Origin: JADLDB01 sp040755835 | GTDB taxonomy: Bacteria > Myxococcota > Myxococcia > Myxococcales > Myxococcaceae | DNA length: 64,000 bases | Assembly: GCA_040755835.1 (NCBI GenBank) | Contig: JBFMAB010000012.1 | Coordinates: 149,235-213,234, forward strand | Direction of reading: 5' to 3' | Part shown: positions 8,286 through 19,281 of the stretch, in pieces | Layout: the number at the start of each line of letters is the position of its first letter | Position numbering within the stretch: the first letter of the stretch is position 1 | Made by a program: the position numbers and the translations under genes | The notes under the pieces: generated by a model | The model's database searches: none | The model's input: only the letters and a program-made list of their open reading frames with translations | Told to the model about the DNA's origin: nothing

Positions 8286-8695
8286 ACGCGCTCCTCCTCG
8301 ACCCCACGGCCGCGCGGGCCCTCGGCGGCGTCGTGGCGGTGCAGCACCACCGCGCTGGTCGTCTCGATCTCCGTCACCGTCGCGCCCATCACCTTGCGCC
8401 CGCCCAGCTGCCGCACCGCCACCGCCACGCCGGCGACGCCGCCCAGCAGGTTGACCGCGCCCACCACGAGGAAAGCGAGGTCCGACGCCATCACGCGGCC
8501 CAGCGCGAGCGCCGCCGCCACGCACAGAAAACCGTAGCCGACGACGATCAGCGGCGCGAGCGCGGCGATGACTCCGACGCGAGCTCCGATGAAGCGCGCG
8601 TCGTCCTTCAGCTCCAGCTTCGCGAGCTGAATGTGCTGCGCCGCGAGCTCGCTCAAGCCGTCGAACAGCTCTCGCAGGTGCGCGCCCAGGCTCAT
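8282..8695 (-). CDS. holin-X-like (phage holin superfamily III) membrane protein, first gene of operon
   Basis: 137 aa. N-terminal helix rich in charged residues, then two membrane hairpin segments (about 38-66 and 72-95), a layout matching the 'putative Actinobacterial Holin-X, holin superfamily III' family found in many non-phage stress operons. No endolysin or phage gene is nearby, so a lytic role is unlikely. A TAATGT box lies 10 bases before the ATG on its strand, with no Shine-Dalgarno sequence. It heads an operon running down to 5774. Confidence 0.75.
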   Translation of the reverse strand: MSLGAHLRELFDGLSELAAQHIQLAKLELKDDARFIGARVGVIAALAPLIVVGYGFLCVAAALALGRVMASDLAFLVVGAVNLLGGVAGVAVAVRQLGGRKVMGATVTEIETTSAVVLHRHDAAEGPRGRGVEEERV

Positions 8696-8705
8696 GGCGG
8701 CGCCC

Positions 8706-8744
8706 ACATTACCCGATGAAAGGCCCGCATCGTTGGCGTACCGT
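8706..8744. promoter_or_regulatory. divergent promoter region, holin-like operon / aminopeptidase
   Basis: Minus-strand TAATGT (complement of 8706-8711) sits 10 bases before the holin-like ATG; plus-strand TACCGT (8739-8744) sits 8 bases before the aminopeptidase ATG. Neither gene has a Shine-Dalgarno sequence. Both fit the TANNNT -10 pattern seen elsewhere in this window; no clear -35 boxes. Confidence 0.4.
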
Positions 8745-8752
8745 GCGCGGCC

Positions 8753-11335
8753 ATGATCGCGCTCATCCCCCTGTTGACCGTTCTCGCCGCCGCGCCCACC
8801 GCCCCGGCCTTCGCCCCGAAGAATCGCCCGTACGACGCGCAGCACTACAAGCTCGAGGTGTCGCTGCAGCCCGAGCACGTCTTCAAGAACAGGCTGACCG
8901 CGACGCTCAAGGCGACCAAGGCGCTCAGCGAGATCGAGCTCGACGCGTACGATCTCACCATCGAGATGATCCTCGTCGACGACGAGGCCGCCGACTTCAA
9001 GATGAAGTACGACGCCGCGACGAAGACGGGCACGCTGTCGATCAAGCCGAAGAAGGCGATCGCCGCCGGCAAGGACGCCACCGTCGAGATCTCCTACACG
9101 GTGAAGGCCAACGCCGCGGACCAGGACGGCATGTTCGTCGCCACCGAGACCGAGGGGAAGAACCCGGGCGCCGGCTACTTCACGCACTTCGAGGCGCTGT
9201 CCGCGCAGCGATTCTTCCCCTGCAACGATCAGCCGTCGGACAAGGCCACCAGCGAGGTGCTCGCGGTCGTCGACGAGAAGTACCAGGTGGTGTCCAACGG
9301 CACGAAGGCGAAGGACGAGAAGTTCAGCCAGGACGGGAAGAACCTGCGCCGCGTGCACTGGAAGCAGGAGTCGCCCCACTCCACCTACCTCGTGGCGTTG
9401 GCGATCGCGCAGCTCGAGCCGGTGCTGGTGTCCGAGGACGTGCCGTCGCACCTGTGGGTGCCGCCGGGCACGAAGGACCGCGCCTTCATCGCGCAGGACG
9501 CGCTCAAGGGCCTGTACAACTTCCAGGTCGGCTTCACCGGCACGAAGTTCCCCTGGGCGAAGCTCGACGTGGTGACGGTGCCCGGCTACTTCTGGGGCGG
9601 CATGGAGAACACCTCGGTGATCTTCGAGCGCACCAGCCGCCTGCTGGTGGATCACAAGAACGACCAGACGGCGCGCACCGGCATCGTCGGCCTGCTCGCC
9701 CACGAGATGGCGCACCAGTACTTCGGCGACCTCGTCACCTGCGCCTGGTGGAACGAGACGTGGCTCAACGAAGGCTTCGCCACCTACCTCGGCCTGATGA
9801 CGCTCGACGACTACAACGGGAACGAGGACGTCGAGGTCGGCCGCGCCCGCGGGCTCGTTGAAAGCTACTTCCACGAGGAGGACGGTCCCCGCGCGCACCC
9901 GCTGGTGATGAAGAGCGCCACGCCGGCCGAGGCGTTCGACGCGACCAGCTACGTCAAGGGCGCCAACGTGCTGCGCATGCTCGAGCTGTGGATCGGCACG
10001 CCCGCGATGAAGAAGGTGATGAAGGCGTACCTCGAGAAGTACGCGGGCAAAGCCGTCACCAGCGAGGACTTCTTCAAGGTGGTCCTCGAGGAGAACAAGC
10101 AGGACAAGGCGCTCAAGGGCTTCAAGGACTCGTGGCTCACCAAGAAGGGCTACCCCGTCATCTTCCCCGACACGAGCTACGGCAACGGGAAGGTGACGGT
10201 GAAGATCCGCCAGCAGCCCAACCACGCCACCGAGAAGGGCCCGTTCGTCTTCAAGCTGCCCATCGTCATCCACCGCGAACAGGAGCCGGCGTACACGAAG
10301 GAGGTGGTGGTGCTCGTGGACAAGAACGAGGTGTCGATGGACATCGACGTGCCGGCGGCGCCGCAGTGGATCAACTGGAACAAGGACTTCGGCGCGCTGG
10401 TGAAGGTGAACCCCACGTCGGTGTCGGAGGACCGGCTGGTGGACGCGGCGCGGAACGATCCGGATCCGGTGTGGCGCCTGCTCGCCACCTGGCAACTGCT
10501 GGGAGAACTGGGCAACCCGGACCTGAAGGAAGAGACGAAGCCCACCGACGCCGCGATGGGCGCGATCCTCGACGTGCTGACGAAGGACAAGTCGCCGTAC
10601 GTGCGCGAGGCGGTGCTGTTGCGCCTGGCGCAGACGCGCTTCAAGGAGCTGCCGAGCGAGCTCGCCGCGCCGCTGTACGCGCTCGCGAAGCGGCCGACGG
10701 ATCTCGACGACGATCCGGTCGGCTACATCCGCGTGCGGCGCGCGGCGATGGAGGCGCTGGGCCGGGTGAAGCACGACGACGGGCACAAGTACCTCCTCGA
10801 CGAGCTGGCCCGGCCGCAGGTCGACATCAACTACCTGTCGGGCTTCGCCGCGGGCGCGGCGCGGATCGGCACGCCGGGAGCGCTGGCGACGTTGCGCGCG
10901 GCGCTGGTGACCCAGAAGGGCCGTGGCATGGGCTTCTACGAGCGCGCGGCGACGGCGGTCGCGCTGTCCACGTCGGTGGACGCGGTGCCGATCCTCAAGG
11001 AGATCATCAAGGGCAACGCGACCAACGCGGGGCTGGCGCGCACGCTCTTCTCCGCGCTCCGGCGCAACCGCGAGCTGCGCGAGAGCGCCGACTACGCCAG
11101 CATGGTGAGGTCGATCGTCCTGGACGAGACCTCCTTCACGCAGGCGGTGCGCAGCACGGCGCTCAGCTCGCTCGACGACGTGAAGTACGAGGCGGCCCAC
11201 CAGGCGCTCGCGCAGATCCACGAGAAGGCCACCGACGCGGAGATCAAGGCGAGCGCGAAGAAGGTGCTCGACGCCAACTTCCCTGCGCCGACGGCCGCGC
11301 CGGCGCCCGAGAAGGCGAAGGGCAAGAAGAAGTAG
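8753..11335 (+). CDS. secreted M1-family aminopeptidase with HEAT-like tail
   Basis: 860 aa zinc metallopeptidase (gluzincin). A short signal peptide (about 1-17) suggests export. The N-terminal beta saddle domain precedes GGMEN (282-286), the substrate-recognition GxMEN motif of M1 enzymes, and the zinc site HEMAH (317-321) followed 18 residues later by the third ligand E340 (WLNEGFA). The C-terminal half is an alpha-solenoid of HEAT/ARM-like repeats (about 545-840), as in ERAP/PepN-type enzymes, ending in a Lys-rich tail. It removes N-terminal amino acids from peptides and probably serves extracellular or periplasmic peptide feeding. Transcribed alone. Confidence 0.93.
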   Translation: MIALIPLLTVLAAAPTAPAFAPKNRPYDAQHYKLEVSLQPEHVFKNRLTATLKATKALSEIELDAYDLTIEMILVDDEAADFKMKYDAATKTGTLSIKPKKAIAAGKDATVEISYTVKANAADQDGMFVATETEGKNPGAGYFTHFEALSAQRFFPCNDQPSDKATSEVLAVVDEKYQVVSNGTKAKDEKFSQDGKNLRRVHWKQESPHSTYLVALAIAQLEPVLVSEDVPSHLWVPPGTKDRAFIAQDALKGLYNFQVGFTGTKFPWAKLDVVTVPGYFWGGMENTSVIFERTSRLLVDHKNDQTARTGIVGLLAHEMAHQYFGDLVTCAWWNETWLNEGFATYLGLMTLDDYNGNEDVEVGRARGLVESYFHEEDGPRAHPLVMKSATPAEAFDATSYVKGANVLRMLELWIGTPAMKKVMKAYLEKYAGKAVTSEDFFKVVLEENKQDKALKGFKDSWLTKKGYPVIFPDTSYGNGKVTVKIRQQPNHATEKGPFVFKLPIVIHREQEPAYTKEVVVLVDKNEVSMDIDVPAAPQWINWNKDFGALVKVNPTSVSEDRLVDAARNDPDPVWRLLATWQLLGELGNPDLKEETKPTDAAMGAILDVLTKDKSPYVREAVLLRLAQTRFKELPSELAAPLYALAKRPTDLDDDPVGYIRVRRAAMEALGRVKHDDGHKYLLDELARPQVDINYLSGFAAGAARIGTPGALATLRAALVTQKGRGMGFYERAATAVALSTSVDAVPILKEIIKGNATNAGLARTLFSALRRNRELRESADYASMVRSIVLDETSFTQAVRSTALSSLDDVKYEAAHQALAQIHEKATDAEIKASAKKVLDANFPAPTAAPAPEKAKGKKK

Positions 11336-11368
11336 CGCTCGAGACGGGCGGCGCCACGCAGGCGGCGC

Positions 11369-12370
11369 TCAGCCCCGCGCGCGCTCGAAGAGGATCCCCG
11401 CCCAGGTCAGCCCCGAGCCGACGACGCTGAGCGCCACGGCGTCGCCGAGCGCCGGGTCGTCCCAGTGCTCGCTGAACACCGACGGCGCACCCGCGGCGCC
11501 GACGTTGCCGCGGCGATCGACGTTGTAGAAGTGCCTGCCTTCGGGCACCTCGCAGCGGCGCACCACGGCCTCCAGCATGCGCAGGTTCGCCTGGTGGCCG
11601 ATGAAGCTGAGGTCGCTCGCGCTCCGGCCCGGCTGCTTCAGGTACGCCGCGCGGAGGAAGTCGAGGGACTCGCTCGCGCGCTTGATGCCGAACTTCTGCA
11701 CCTCTGCGCCCTGCTGCGTGAAGTGCCCGAAGCGCGGCACCTTCACCTTGTCGGCGCCGGAGGGATCGCCCTTCAGGTACGTCTCCGTCACCTTCCAGGG
11801 GCCGGGCACGCGCGGCGAGACGATCGCCGCCGTCGAGCAGTCGCCCCACAACACGCAGCTCGACCGGTCGCGGTAGTCCACCACGCGCGTCGAGTTCTCC
11901 GGGTTCACCAGCATGATGAAGTCCGGCAGCTTCTCGGGCCGCATGGCCTCGAGGAAGTAGAGCTGGCTGGCGAAGCTCGAACACGCGCTCGCGACGTCCA
12001 GAGCGACCGCGTCCACGCCCAGCGCCTCGGCGACGCGGTTCGCCTCCGCGGGGATGCACTCGTCCGGCGAGCAGCTCCCGGACAGCACCATGCCGATGTC
12101 CCTCACTGTCAGCCTCGCGCGCTCGAGCGCCTTGCGGCCCGCCGCCGCGCCCGTCTGCGCGTTGGACATGGTGGCCGCCTCGATCGCCATGCGCGGATCG
12201 CGGTTCCTCGTCTCGCGGATGTAGTCGAGCGGCAGCACCGTGTGCCGCGACTTGATGCCGACGCGCTCGGTGATCCACGCATCGTTGGTGTCGATACCCA
12301 GCGACTCGAGAAACGCGTTGGTGACCACGTTCTCCGGGTGAAAGTGGCCGATGGCGTGGAGGTAGAGCAC
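11369..12370 (-). CDS. FabH-like 3-oxoacyl-ACP synthase III
   Basis: 333 aa, GTG start. Thiolase-fold condensing enzyme with the full FabH triad: Cys130 (SACSSF), His259 (GHQANLRML) and Asn289 (RRGNVGAAGAP). It should condense an acyl-CoA starter with malonyl-ACP, opening fatty-acid or secondary-metabolite chains. The loop after the nucleophile and the 'DTNDAWITERVGIKSRH' start block are typical of KAS III. No ACP, fabD or fabG is adjacent, so it is probably an accessory paralogue rather than the housekeeping FabH. The substrate cannot be read from sequence. Confidence 0.9.
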   Translation of the reverse strand: MLYLHAIGHFHPENVVTNAFLESLGIDTNDAWITERVGIKSRHTVLPLDYIRETRNRDPRMAIEAATMSNAQTGAAAGRKALERARLTVRDIGMVLSGSCSPDECIPAEANRVAEALGVDAVALDVASACSSFASQLYFLEAMRPEKLPDFIMLVNPENSTRVVDYRDRSSCVLWGDCSTAAIVSPRVPGPWKVTETYLKGDPSGADKVKVPRFGHFTQQGAEVQKFGIKRASESLDFLRAAYLKQPGRSASDLSFIGHQANLRMLEAVVRRCEVPEGRHFYNVDRRGNVGAAGAPSVFSEHWDDPALGDAVALSVVGSGLTWAGILFERARG

Positions 12371-12541
12371 GGTCGAGCGGTCCCCCGAGGGTGAGGCCGG
12401 CGTTCCTACCCTCCGCCTCCAGACGTTTTCAAGACTGAGAAGTCATGGTTTCCATTCGCTGACAAACGGAAGTGAACGCGCAGCGCGGCGTGGGTGTTCG
12501 CCTCTCGCCGCGCCCCATGCTGGCGGCGAGCTTGCGTGGGC
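12371..12541. other. intergenic region with AT-richer tract
   Basis: 171 bases upstream of the FabH-like gene (minus strand) and downstream of the lipoprotein at 12542-13870. The stretch around 12420-12470 is visibly more AT-rich than its surroundings and may hold the promoter, but I see no convincing -35/-10 pair, terminator or small gene. Confidence 0.4.
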
Positions 12542-13870
12542 TCAGGGCTCGCGCCACATGACGACGCCGGGCTTCAGGTTCGCGTTCGCGCGGTTGTCGT
12601 AGTGGAAGATCAGCGTCAGCTTGCCCGGTGCGTGCTGCCACAGGGACAACCACTCGCCGCCGAACTGGATCGGCGACCCGGTGGGCGCGCAGGTGGTGAA
12701 CGTCGCCCCGTCGTCCGAGCGCGCCAGCTTCGGCCCGCCGCACATCGTCAGGGCGCCGTTGGCGGCGAAGTTCGCGGCGACGCGCGTGCGGCCCGACGCC
12801 TCGACAGTGAGGCCCTGGTAGTAGCGCGTCGAGTGGTACGTCACGCCATTGCCGTTGCGGGGGATCGCCACCGGCGTCGCCCAGCTCGAGCCCGTCGAGT
12901 CCGTGGCCTTTGCGTAGAAGAGCTCCGGCGTCTGGTCGTTCATCGGATCGGGCGCGACGTTGCGCAGGTGGTAGGCGACGTGCGGCACCGCGCCGACGAA
13001 GGTGAGCGTCACCGACGGCAGCCGATCCGCCTGGGACACGTCCACCGCCCCGGAGGTGGCGATCGTGTGCACCGATGCGCTGCCGGGACGCCAGTAGACG
13101 AGCTCGGCCAGGCCGCCGAGGGCGTCCTTGAAGAACGCCACCGCCGGAGCGCCGTCGGCATCGATGGCGAGGGAGACCGGCGCCTGCACCGCGAGCGTTC
13201 CGGGCGCCTTCTCCTCGGACCACGTGCCGTCGACGGCCCGCCGGCGGACGACGAGGTCGCTGCCCTGCACGAAGGCGATCGCCGCGGTGCCCCTGGTCAT
13301 CACCAGGCTGGGGTTCGACACCGGCGCGGCCGACGGGACCGCCGAGACGTTCTGCAACGAGAAGTTGGCCCCGTCGTCGTCGCTCCAGGCGAAGCGCACC
13401 ACGTTGTCCATCTCCCGCACATAGGCGATGCCGATGCGGCCGGTGTCGGCGTCCCGAGCGATCGACACCTGCCGGTGCGGGTTCGCCACGTCGATGGCGC
13501 CCACCACCTCGACCTGCTTCGGCGCGGTGTAGCCCGGCGCGGCGCCGTTCCAGCGCGTGAACAGGAGGCGCGTGTCCTGCCGCGTCCCGTCGCCGTTGGG
13601 ATCGTCCTCCAGGTACGCGACCAGCGGCTGGCCGTGCTGGTCCGGCGCCGACGAGACGGAGACGCCCAGGCGCGTGCCGGCCATGGCGCTCGCCGGCAGC
13701 TCCTGGATCACCGACCAGCCGGTCGGCGGATCGTCGCCCTTCGGCCAGCCGGCGTCGACGCCCGCGTCCACCCCGGCGTCCTCCTCGGGGCCTGCGTCGG
13801 ACACGAACTTCGGCCGCGGGCACGCAGTGAGCAGGGCCAGACCGCCGAGGATCAGCAGGGTGCGCTTCAT
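12542..13870 (-). CDS. predicted beta-propeller lipoprotein
   Basis: 442 aa. Signal peptide with lipobox LTAC (Cys17), followed by a 'DAGPEEDAGVDAGVDAG' stalk common in myxobacterial lipoproteins. The rest is a repetitive beta structure with recurring units of the type 'RFAWSDDDGANF', 'LARSDDGATF' and 'RIGIAYVREMD', that is Asp-box-like (SxDxGxTW) sialidase-type propeller blades. No sialidase active-site arginines can be assigned with confidence. It is probably a cell-surface binding or reporter protein of unknown ligand. The start is the ATG at 13868-13870. Confidence 0.8.
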   Translation of the reverse strand: MKRTLLILGGLALLTACPRPKFVSDAGPEEDAGVDAGVDAGWPKGDDPPTGWSVIQELPASAMAGTRLGVSVSSAPDQHGQPLVAYLEDDPNGDGTRQDTRLLFTRWNGAAPGYTAPKQVEVVGAIDVANPHRQVSIARDADTGRIGIAYVREMDNVVRFAWSDDDGANFSLQNVSAVPSAAPVSNPSLVMTRGTAAIAFVQGSDLVVRRRAVDGTWSEEKAPGTLAVQAPVSLAIDADGAPAVAFFKDALGGLAELVYWRPGSASVHTIATSGAVDVSQADRLPSVTLTFVGAVPHVAYHLRNVAPDPMNDQTPELFYAKATDSTGSSWATPVAIPRNGNGVTYHSTRYYQGLTVEASGRTRVAANFAANGALTMCGGPKLARSDDGATFTTCAPTGSPIQFGGEWLSLWQHAPGKLTLIFHYDNRANANLKPGVVMWREP

Positions 13871-13935
13871 GGTGGACACTCCGGGGTGTGCAAGTCCACG
13901 CCGGTCGGCCACCGGCGCTCGTGGTCGAGAAGCCG

Positions 13936-15081
13936 TCAGCCGGCGGCCTTGATGATTTCGCGGGCGATCACCAACCGCTGGATCTCGCTGGTGCCCTCGT
14001 AGATCGTCTGCACGCGCGCGTCGCGCAGGTAGCGCTCGACGGGGAACTCGTCGATGTACCCGTAGCCGCCGTGGATCTGCACGGCCTTGTCGCAGACGCG
14101 GTTCGACATCTCCGAGGCGAACAGCTTCGCCATCGACGCCTCGCGCGTGAACGACTTCTTCGACTCCTTGAGGAAGGCCGCCCGCAGCGTGAGCAGCTCG
14201 GCGGCCTTCAACTGCGTGGCCATGTCCGCCATCATGAAGCGCAGCGCCTGGAAGTCGCCGATCGGCTGCCCGAAGGCCTGCCGCTCCTTCGAGTACTTCA
14301 CCGACGCCTCGAGCGCCGCGCGCGCCACCCCGCAGGCCTGCGAGGCGATGCCGATGCGCCCGCCATCGAGCGCGATCATCGCCAGCTTGAAGCCGTCGCC
14401 CGGCTTGCCCAGCAGGTGCGCCTCGGTGACCTCGACGTTCTCGAGCACCACCTGCACGGTGTTCGAGCCGCGCAGCCCCATCTTGTCCTCGGGCCTGGAG
14501 TAGGAGACGCCGGGCATGCCCTTCTCGACGAGGAAGCACGACAGGCCCTTGTTGCCGTCGTTGGAGGTGCGCGCCCACACGACGATCACGCCGGCGTACT
14601 GGCCGGAGGTGATCCACTGCTTGGTGCCGTTCAGCACCCAGCCGGCGCCCTGCTTCACCGCGGTCGTCTTGCCCGCGCCGGGATCGGATCCGGCGTGCGG
14701 CTCGGACAGCGCGAACGCACCGGCCACCGCCTTGCCGCTCACCAGCGCCGTCACGTACTTCTGCTTCTGCGCCTCGGTCCCGAACTGGGTGATCAGCTCG
14801 GCGCACATGTTGGTGACGGCCATGCCGACCGAGGTGGACGCGCAGGCGGCGGAGATCTCCATCATCGCCAGCGAGTACGCGACGACGCCCGCGCCGGCGC
14901 CGCCGTACTCCGGCGGCACGTTGACGCCGAGCAGCCCGAGCTCGCCCATCTGCCGGTAGACGTCTTCGGGGAAGCGCTCGAGGCGATCGGTGTCGCGCGC
15001 GCGGGGGGCCACGACGTCACGAGCGAAGGTGCGCGCGGTGTCGCGGATCAGCTTCTGGGTCTCGGTGAGCTCGAATTCCAC
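13936..15081 (-). CDS. acyl-CoA dehydrogenase (short-chain/butyryl-CoA type)
   Basis: 381 aa, GTG start. FAD-dependent alpha,beta-dehydrogenation of acyl-CoA. Typical motifs: AFALSEPHAGSDP (FAD/substrate contact), WITSGQYAG, DGGRIGIASQ, YSKERQAFGQPIG, and the catalytic base E362 in IYEGTSEIQ near the C-terminus, the short/medium-chain position. It lies one base from the AgmX/PglI-type gene and forms an operon with a second dehydrogenase. Hydratase and 3-hydroxybutyryl-CoA dehydrogenase genes follow about 4-6 kb away, so a role in beta-oxidation or C4-CoA metabolism is likely. Confidence 0.93.
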   Translation of the reverse strand: MEFELTETQKLIRDTARTFARDVVAPRARDTDRLERFPEDVYRQMGELGLLGVNVPPEYGGAGAGVVAYSLAMMEISAACASTSVGMAVTNMCAELITQFGTEAQKQKYVTALVSGKAVAGAFALSEPHAGSDPGAGKTTAVKQGAGWVLNGTKQWITSGQYAGVIVVWARTSNDGNKGLSCFLVEKGMPGVSYSRPEDKMGLRGSNTVQVVLENVEVTEAHLLGKPGDGFKLAMIALDGGRIGIASQACGVARAALEASVKYSKERQAFGQPIGDFQALRFMMADMATQLKAAELLTLRAAFLKESKKSFTREASMAKLFASEMSNRVCDKAVQIHGGYGYIDEFPVERYLRDARVQTIYEGTSEIQRLVIAREIIKAAG

Positions 15082-15082
15082 G

Positions 15083-15523
15083 TCAGGGCACGGCCTTCAG
15101 GTTGAATGGGAACTCGATCGGGTGATCCTTGCCGTCGGGCGGCTTGGGGAACACCATGGTGGACAGCACCGCGACGACGCAGTCGTGCAGGCGCCCGTCC
15201 TTGACCGAGCTCTGCTTCTTGTTCACCTGCGCGCCCTTCACGAAGCCGTCGCCGGTGATGATCCACTTCGTCTTCAGCGAGCCCTCGACCTTCTTGTTGC
15301 CCTTGCTGGCGAGGTGCTCCTCGTAGCAGCCTTGGATCTGCGGCTGGTAGGAGGTCACCACCTGCTTGATGGAGTCGGGGGTGAACGGAAGCCTGGAGAC
15401 GTCGGGGCCCGCCGGCTTCTCGGGCTGGGCGATCGCGTCCTTCACCAGGTTCTTCATGGTGTCGGAACTGCCGGCGGCGGGGGCCTGCGCGAGGGCTACG
15501 GCGACGACGAGGGCGTGGATCAT
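15083..15523 (-). CDS. AgmX/PglI C-terminal-domain protein
   Basis: 146 aa. N-terminal signal-like segment (about 1-18), then a domain matching the AgmX/PglI C-terminal family: 'I...Y...IQGCYEEHL', 'VEGSLKTKWIITGDGFVKGAQVNKK', a second Cys in 'DCVVAVLSTMVFPKPP' and the final PFNL block. In Myxococcus such domains occur in adventurous-gliding and envelope TonB-like proteins. The two Cys (66 and 115) may form a disulphide in the periplasm. Oddly, it lies between two acyl-CoA dehydrogenase genes with 1- and 2-base gaps, so it is surely co-transcribed with them. Confidence 0.8.
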   Translation of the reverse strand: MIHALVVAVALAQAPAAGSSDTMKNLVKDAIAQPEKPAGPDVSRLPFTPDSIKQVVTSYQPQIQGCYEEHLASKGNKKVEGSLKTKWIITGDGFVKGAQVNKKQSSVKDGRLHDCVVAVLSTMVFPKPPDGKDHPIEFPFNLKAVP

Positions 15524-15525
15524 GG

Positions 15526-16668
<1,143 letters not shown>

Positions 16669-16906
16669 GGAGGTGGCCAATAGCACTTCATACGGCGGAG
16701 TGCAGTGGTGACGGACGGCGGTGTGCGCGGCGGCGAGGCTGGGCGCGGTGGCCAGCCTGGGGCTGCTCGGCTGGCAGGCCTTCGGCACGGCGTCGAACGC
16801 CGAGTGGGACCGGCTCATCGACGTGGCCGTGCTGTCGATCGCCCCGGTCGCGGCCGCCGTCGGCTCGCTGCACTCGTCGAGAAGGCCGGCACAGGTCCGC
16901 TTCGGC

Positions 16907-16912
16907 TACCAT
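16907..16912 (+). promoter_or_regulatory. -10-like TACCAT before DUF362 gene
   Basis: TACCAT ends six bases before the GTG chosen as start of the DUF362 gene, in the 250-base divergent region 16669-16918. No Shine-Dalgarno sequence lies between. It fits the local TANNNT pattern. If it is the promoter, the longer in-frame start at 16721 is not used. Confidence 0.3.
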
Positions 16913-16918
16913 GGCCGC

Positions 16919-18427
<1,509 letters not shown>

Positions 18428-18430
18428 GCG

Positions 18431-18505
18431 GTGGACGGCGGCGAGGCCATTCGCGCGCTGATGGACCGGAAGGCCACCGGCAAGCTGGTCGTGACGATCG
18501 ACTGA
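18431..18505 (+). pseudogene. 3' remnant of a zinc-type alcohol dehydrogenase/quinone reductase
   Basis: Twenty-four codons ending in TGA read VDGGEAIRALMDRKATGK then LVVTID. This is the usual C-terminal end of MDR-superfamily quinone oxidoreductases (EA...L..G...GK.V). No upstream part is present: the preceding gene ends 3 bases before it in the same frame register and is unrelated. It is too short to be functional and looks like a deletion or insertion scar next to the toxin-antitoxin genes. Confidence 0.55.
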
Positions 18506-18533
18506 GCGCTTTGCCGGGCCACCAGCTCGTCTG

Positions 18534-18549
18534 ATATGGGTGCCCATAT
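18534..18549. promoter_or_regulatory. palindromic operator at vapB start
   Basis: Perfect 7-bp inverted repeat ATATGGG-TG-CCCATAT overlapping two candidate ATG codons (18536 and 18548) of the antitoxin gene. A TTGCCG (18511-18516) with N16 to GATATG (18533-18538) could be the promoter. It is likely the autoregulatory binding site of the antitoxin/toxin complex, as is common for type II modules. Confidence 0.5.
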
Positions 18550-18811
18550 GAAGACGACCATCGAGATTGCTGACGCCCTGCTGGCCGCCGCGAAGCGCGT
18601 CGCCCGCAAGGAGGGCAGCACGGTCCGCGCGCTCGTCGAGGAGGGCCTGCGCCGGGCGCTCGAGGACCGCGCGCGCAGGCAGCGCCCCTTCAAGCTGAAG
18701 CTCGTCACCGTCAAGGGGAAGGGCCTGCGGCCGGGGATCGACCCTTCGCTCCCGCGCGAGCTGGCGTACGACCTGGTGCCCCACGACGTCCCGACGGTCA
18801 ACGAGCCGTGA
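18548..18811 (+). CDS. VapB-type antitoxin (ribbon-helix-helix)
   Basis: 87 aa from the second ATG (an in-frame ATG at 18536 would add four residues; the operator palindrome overlaps both). The N-terminus MKTTIEIADALLAAAKRVA is the RHH strand and first helix of VapB-family antitoxins, with a conserved 'STVRALVEEGLRRAL' second helix. The basic linker and C-terminal part should bind and mask the toxin. It overlaps the PIN toxin gene by 4 bases (GTGA), the classic antitoxin-first order. Role: neutralises VapC and represses the operon. Confidence 0.85.
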   Translation: MKTTIEIADALLAAAKRVARKEGSTVRALVEEGLRRALEDRARRQRPFKLKLVTVKGKGLRPGIDPSLPRELAYDLVPHDVPTVNEP

Positions 18812-19242
18812 TCGCCGTCGACACGAACATCCTCGTCTACGCGCATCGCGAGGACTCGCCCTGGCACGACCGGGCGGCCGAGGTGCTCCGCGCGCTCGCG
18901 GAAGGTCGCGCGCCGTGGGCCATCCCCTGGCCGTGCGTGCACGAGTTCCTCGCCATCGCCACGCACCCGCGCGTCTACGCGCCGCCCTCCCCGCTCGCGA
19001 GCGCCCTCCAGTTCATCGAGGAGCTGCGTCGGGCCCCGACCCTCGCGCTGCTGTCCGAAAGCGGCCCGTACTGGGAGCGGCTCGCCGAGCTGGCGCGCGC
19101 CGCGCGAGTCCACGGCCCGAAGATTCACGACGCCCGCATCGCGGCGCTGTGCCTCGTCGGCGGAGTCTCCGAGCTGCTCTCCGCCGACCGCGACTTCGGG
19201 CGCTTCCCCGAGCTCCGGGTCCGCAACCCGCTCGTCGGGTAG
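18808..19242 (+). CDS. VapC-type PIN-domain toxin (ribonuclease)
   Basis: 144 aa, GTG start inside the antitoxin stop. PIN fold with the acidic metal site: D5 (AVDTNILVY), E46 (CVHEFLAIA), D108 (KIHDARIAA) and D127/D129 (SADRDFGRF). VapC toxins are Mg/Mn-dependent endoribonucleases that cut tRNA or rRNA and stop translation when not bound by VapB. The 'TNPRVY'-like segment (THPRVYAPP) places it in the TA-type PIN subgroup. All catalytic residues are present, so the module is probably active. The target RNA cannot be predicted. Confidence 0.88.
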   Translation: MIAVDTNILVYAHREDSPWHDRAAEVLRALAEGRAPWAIPWPCVHEFLAIATHPRVYAPPSPLASALQFIEELRRAPTLALLSESGPYWERLAELARAARVHGPKIHDARIAALCLVGGVSELLSADRDFGRFPELRVRNPLVG

Positions 19243-19281
19243 CGCGCGGTCCACCCAGCAGGCGCGTCCTCCCGCAGCCGC

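Noticed and set aside
8282..8695. Holin-like gene as prophage evidence
   Set aside because: No other phage gene is near; holin-X-like proteins occur in chromosomal stress operons.
8282..11221. Long minus-strand frame opposite the aminopeptidase
   Set aside because: Only its last 137 residues are the holin-like gene; the rest is a shadow of the M1 aminopeptidase.
16721..16918. N-terminal extension of the DUF362 protein
   Set aside because: In frame, but the residues do not match the family and would lie upstream of the candidate promoter; kept only as an alternative start.
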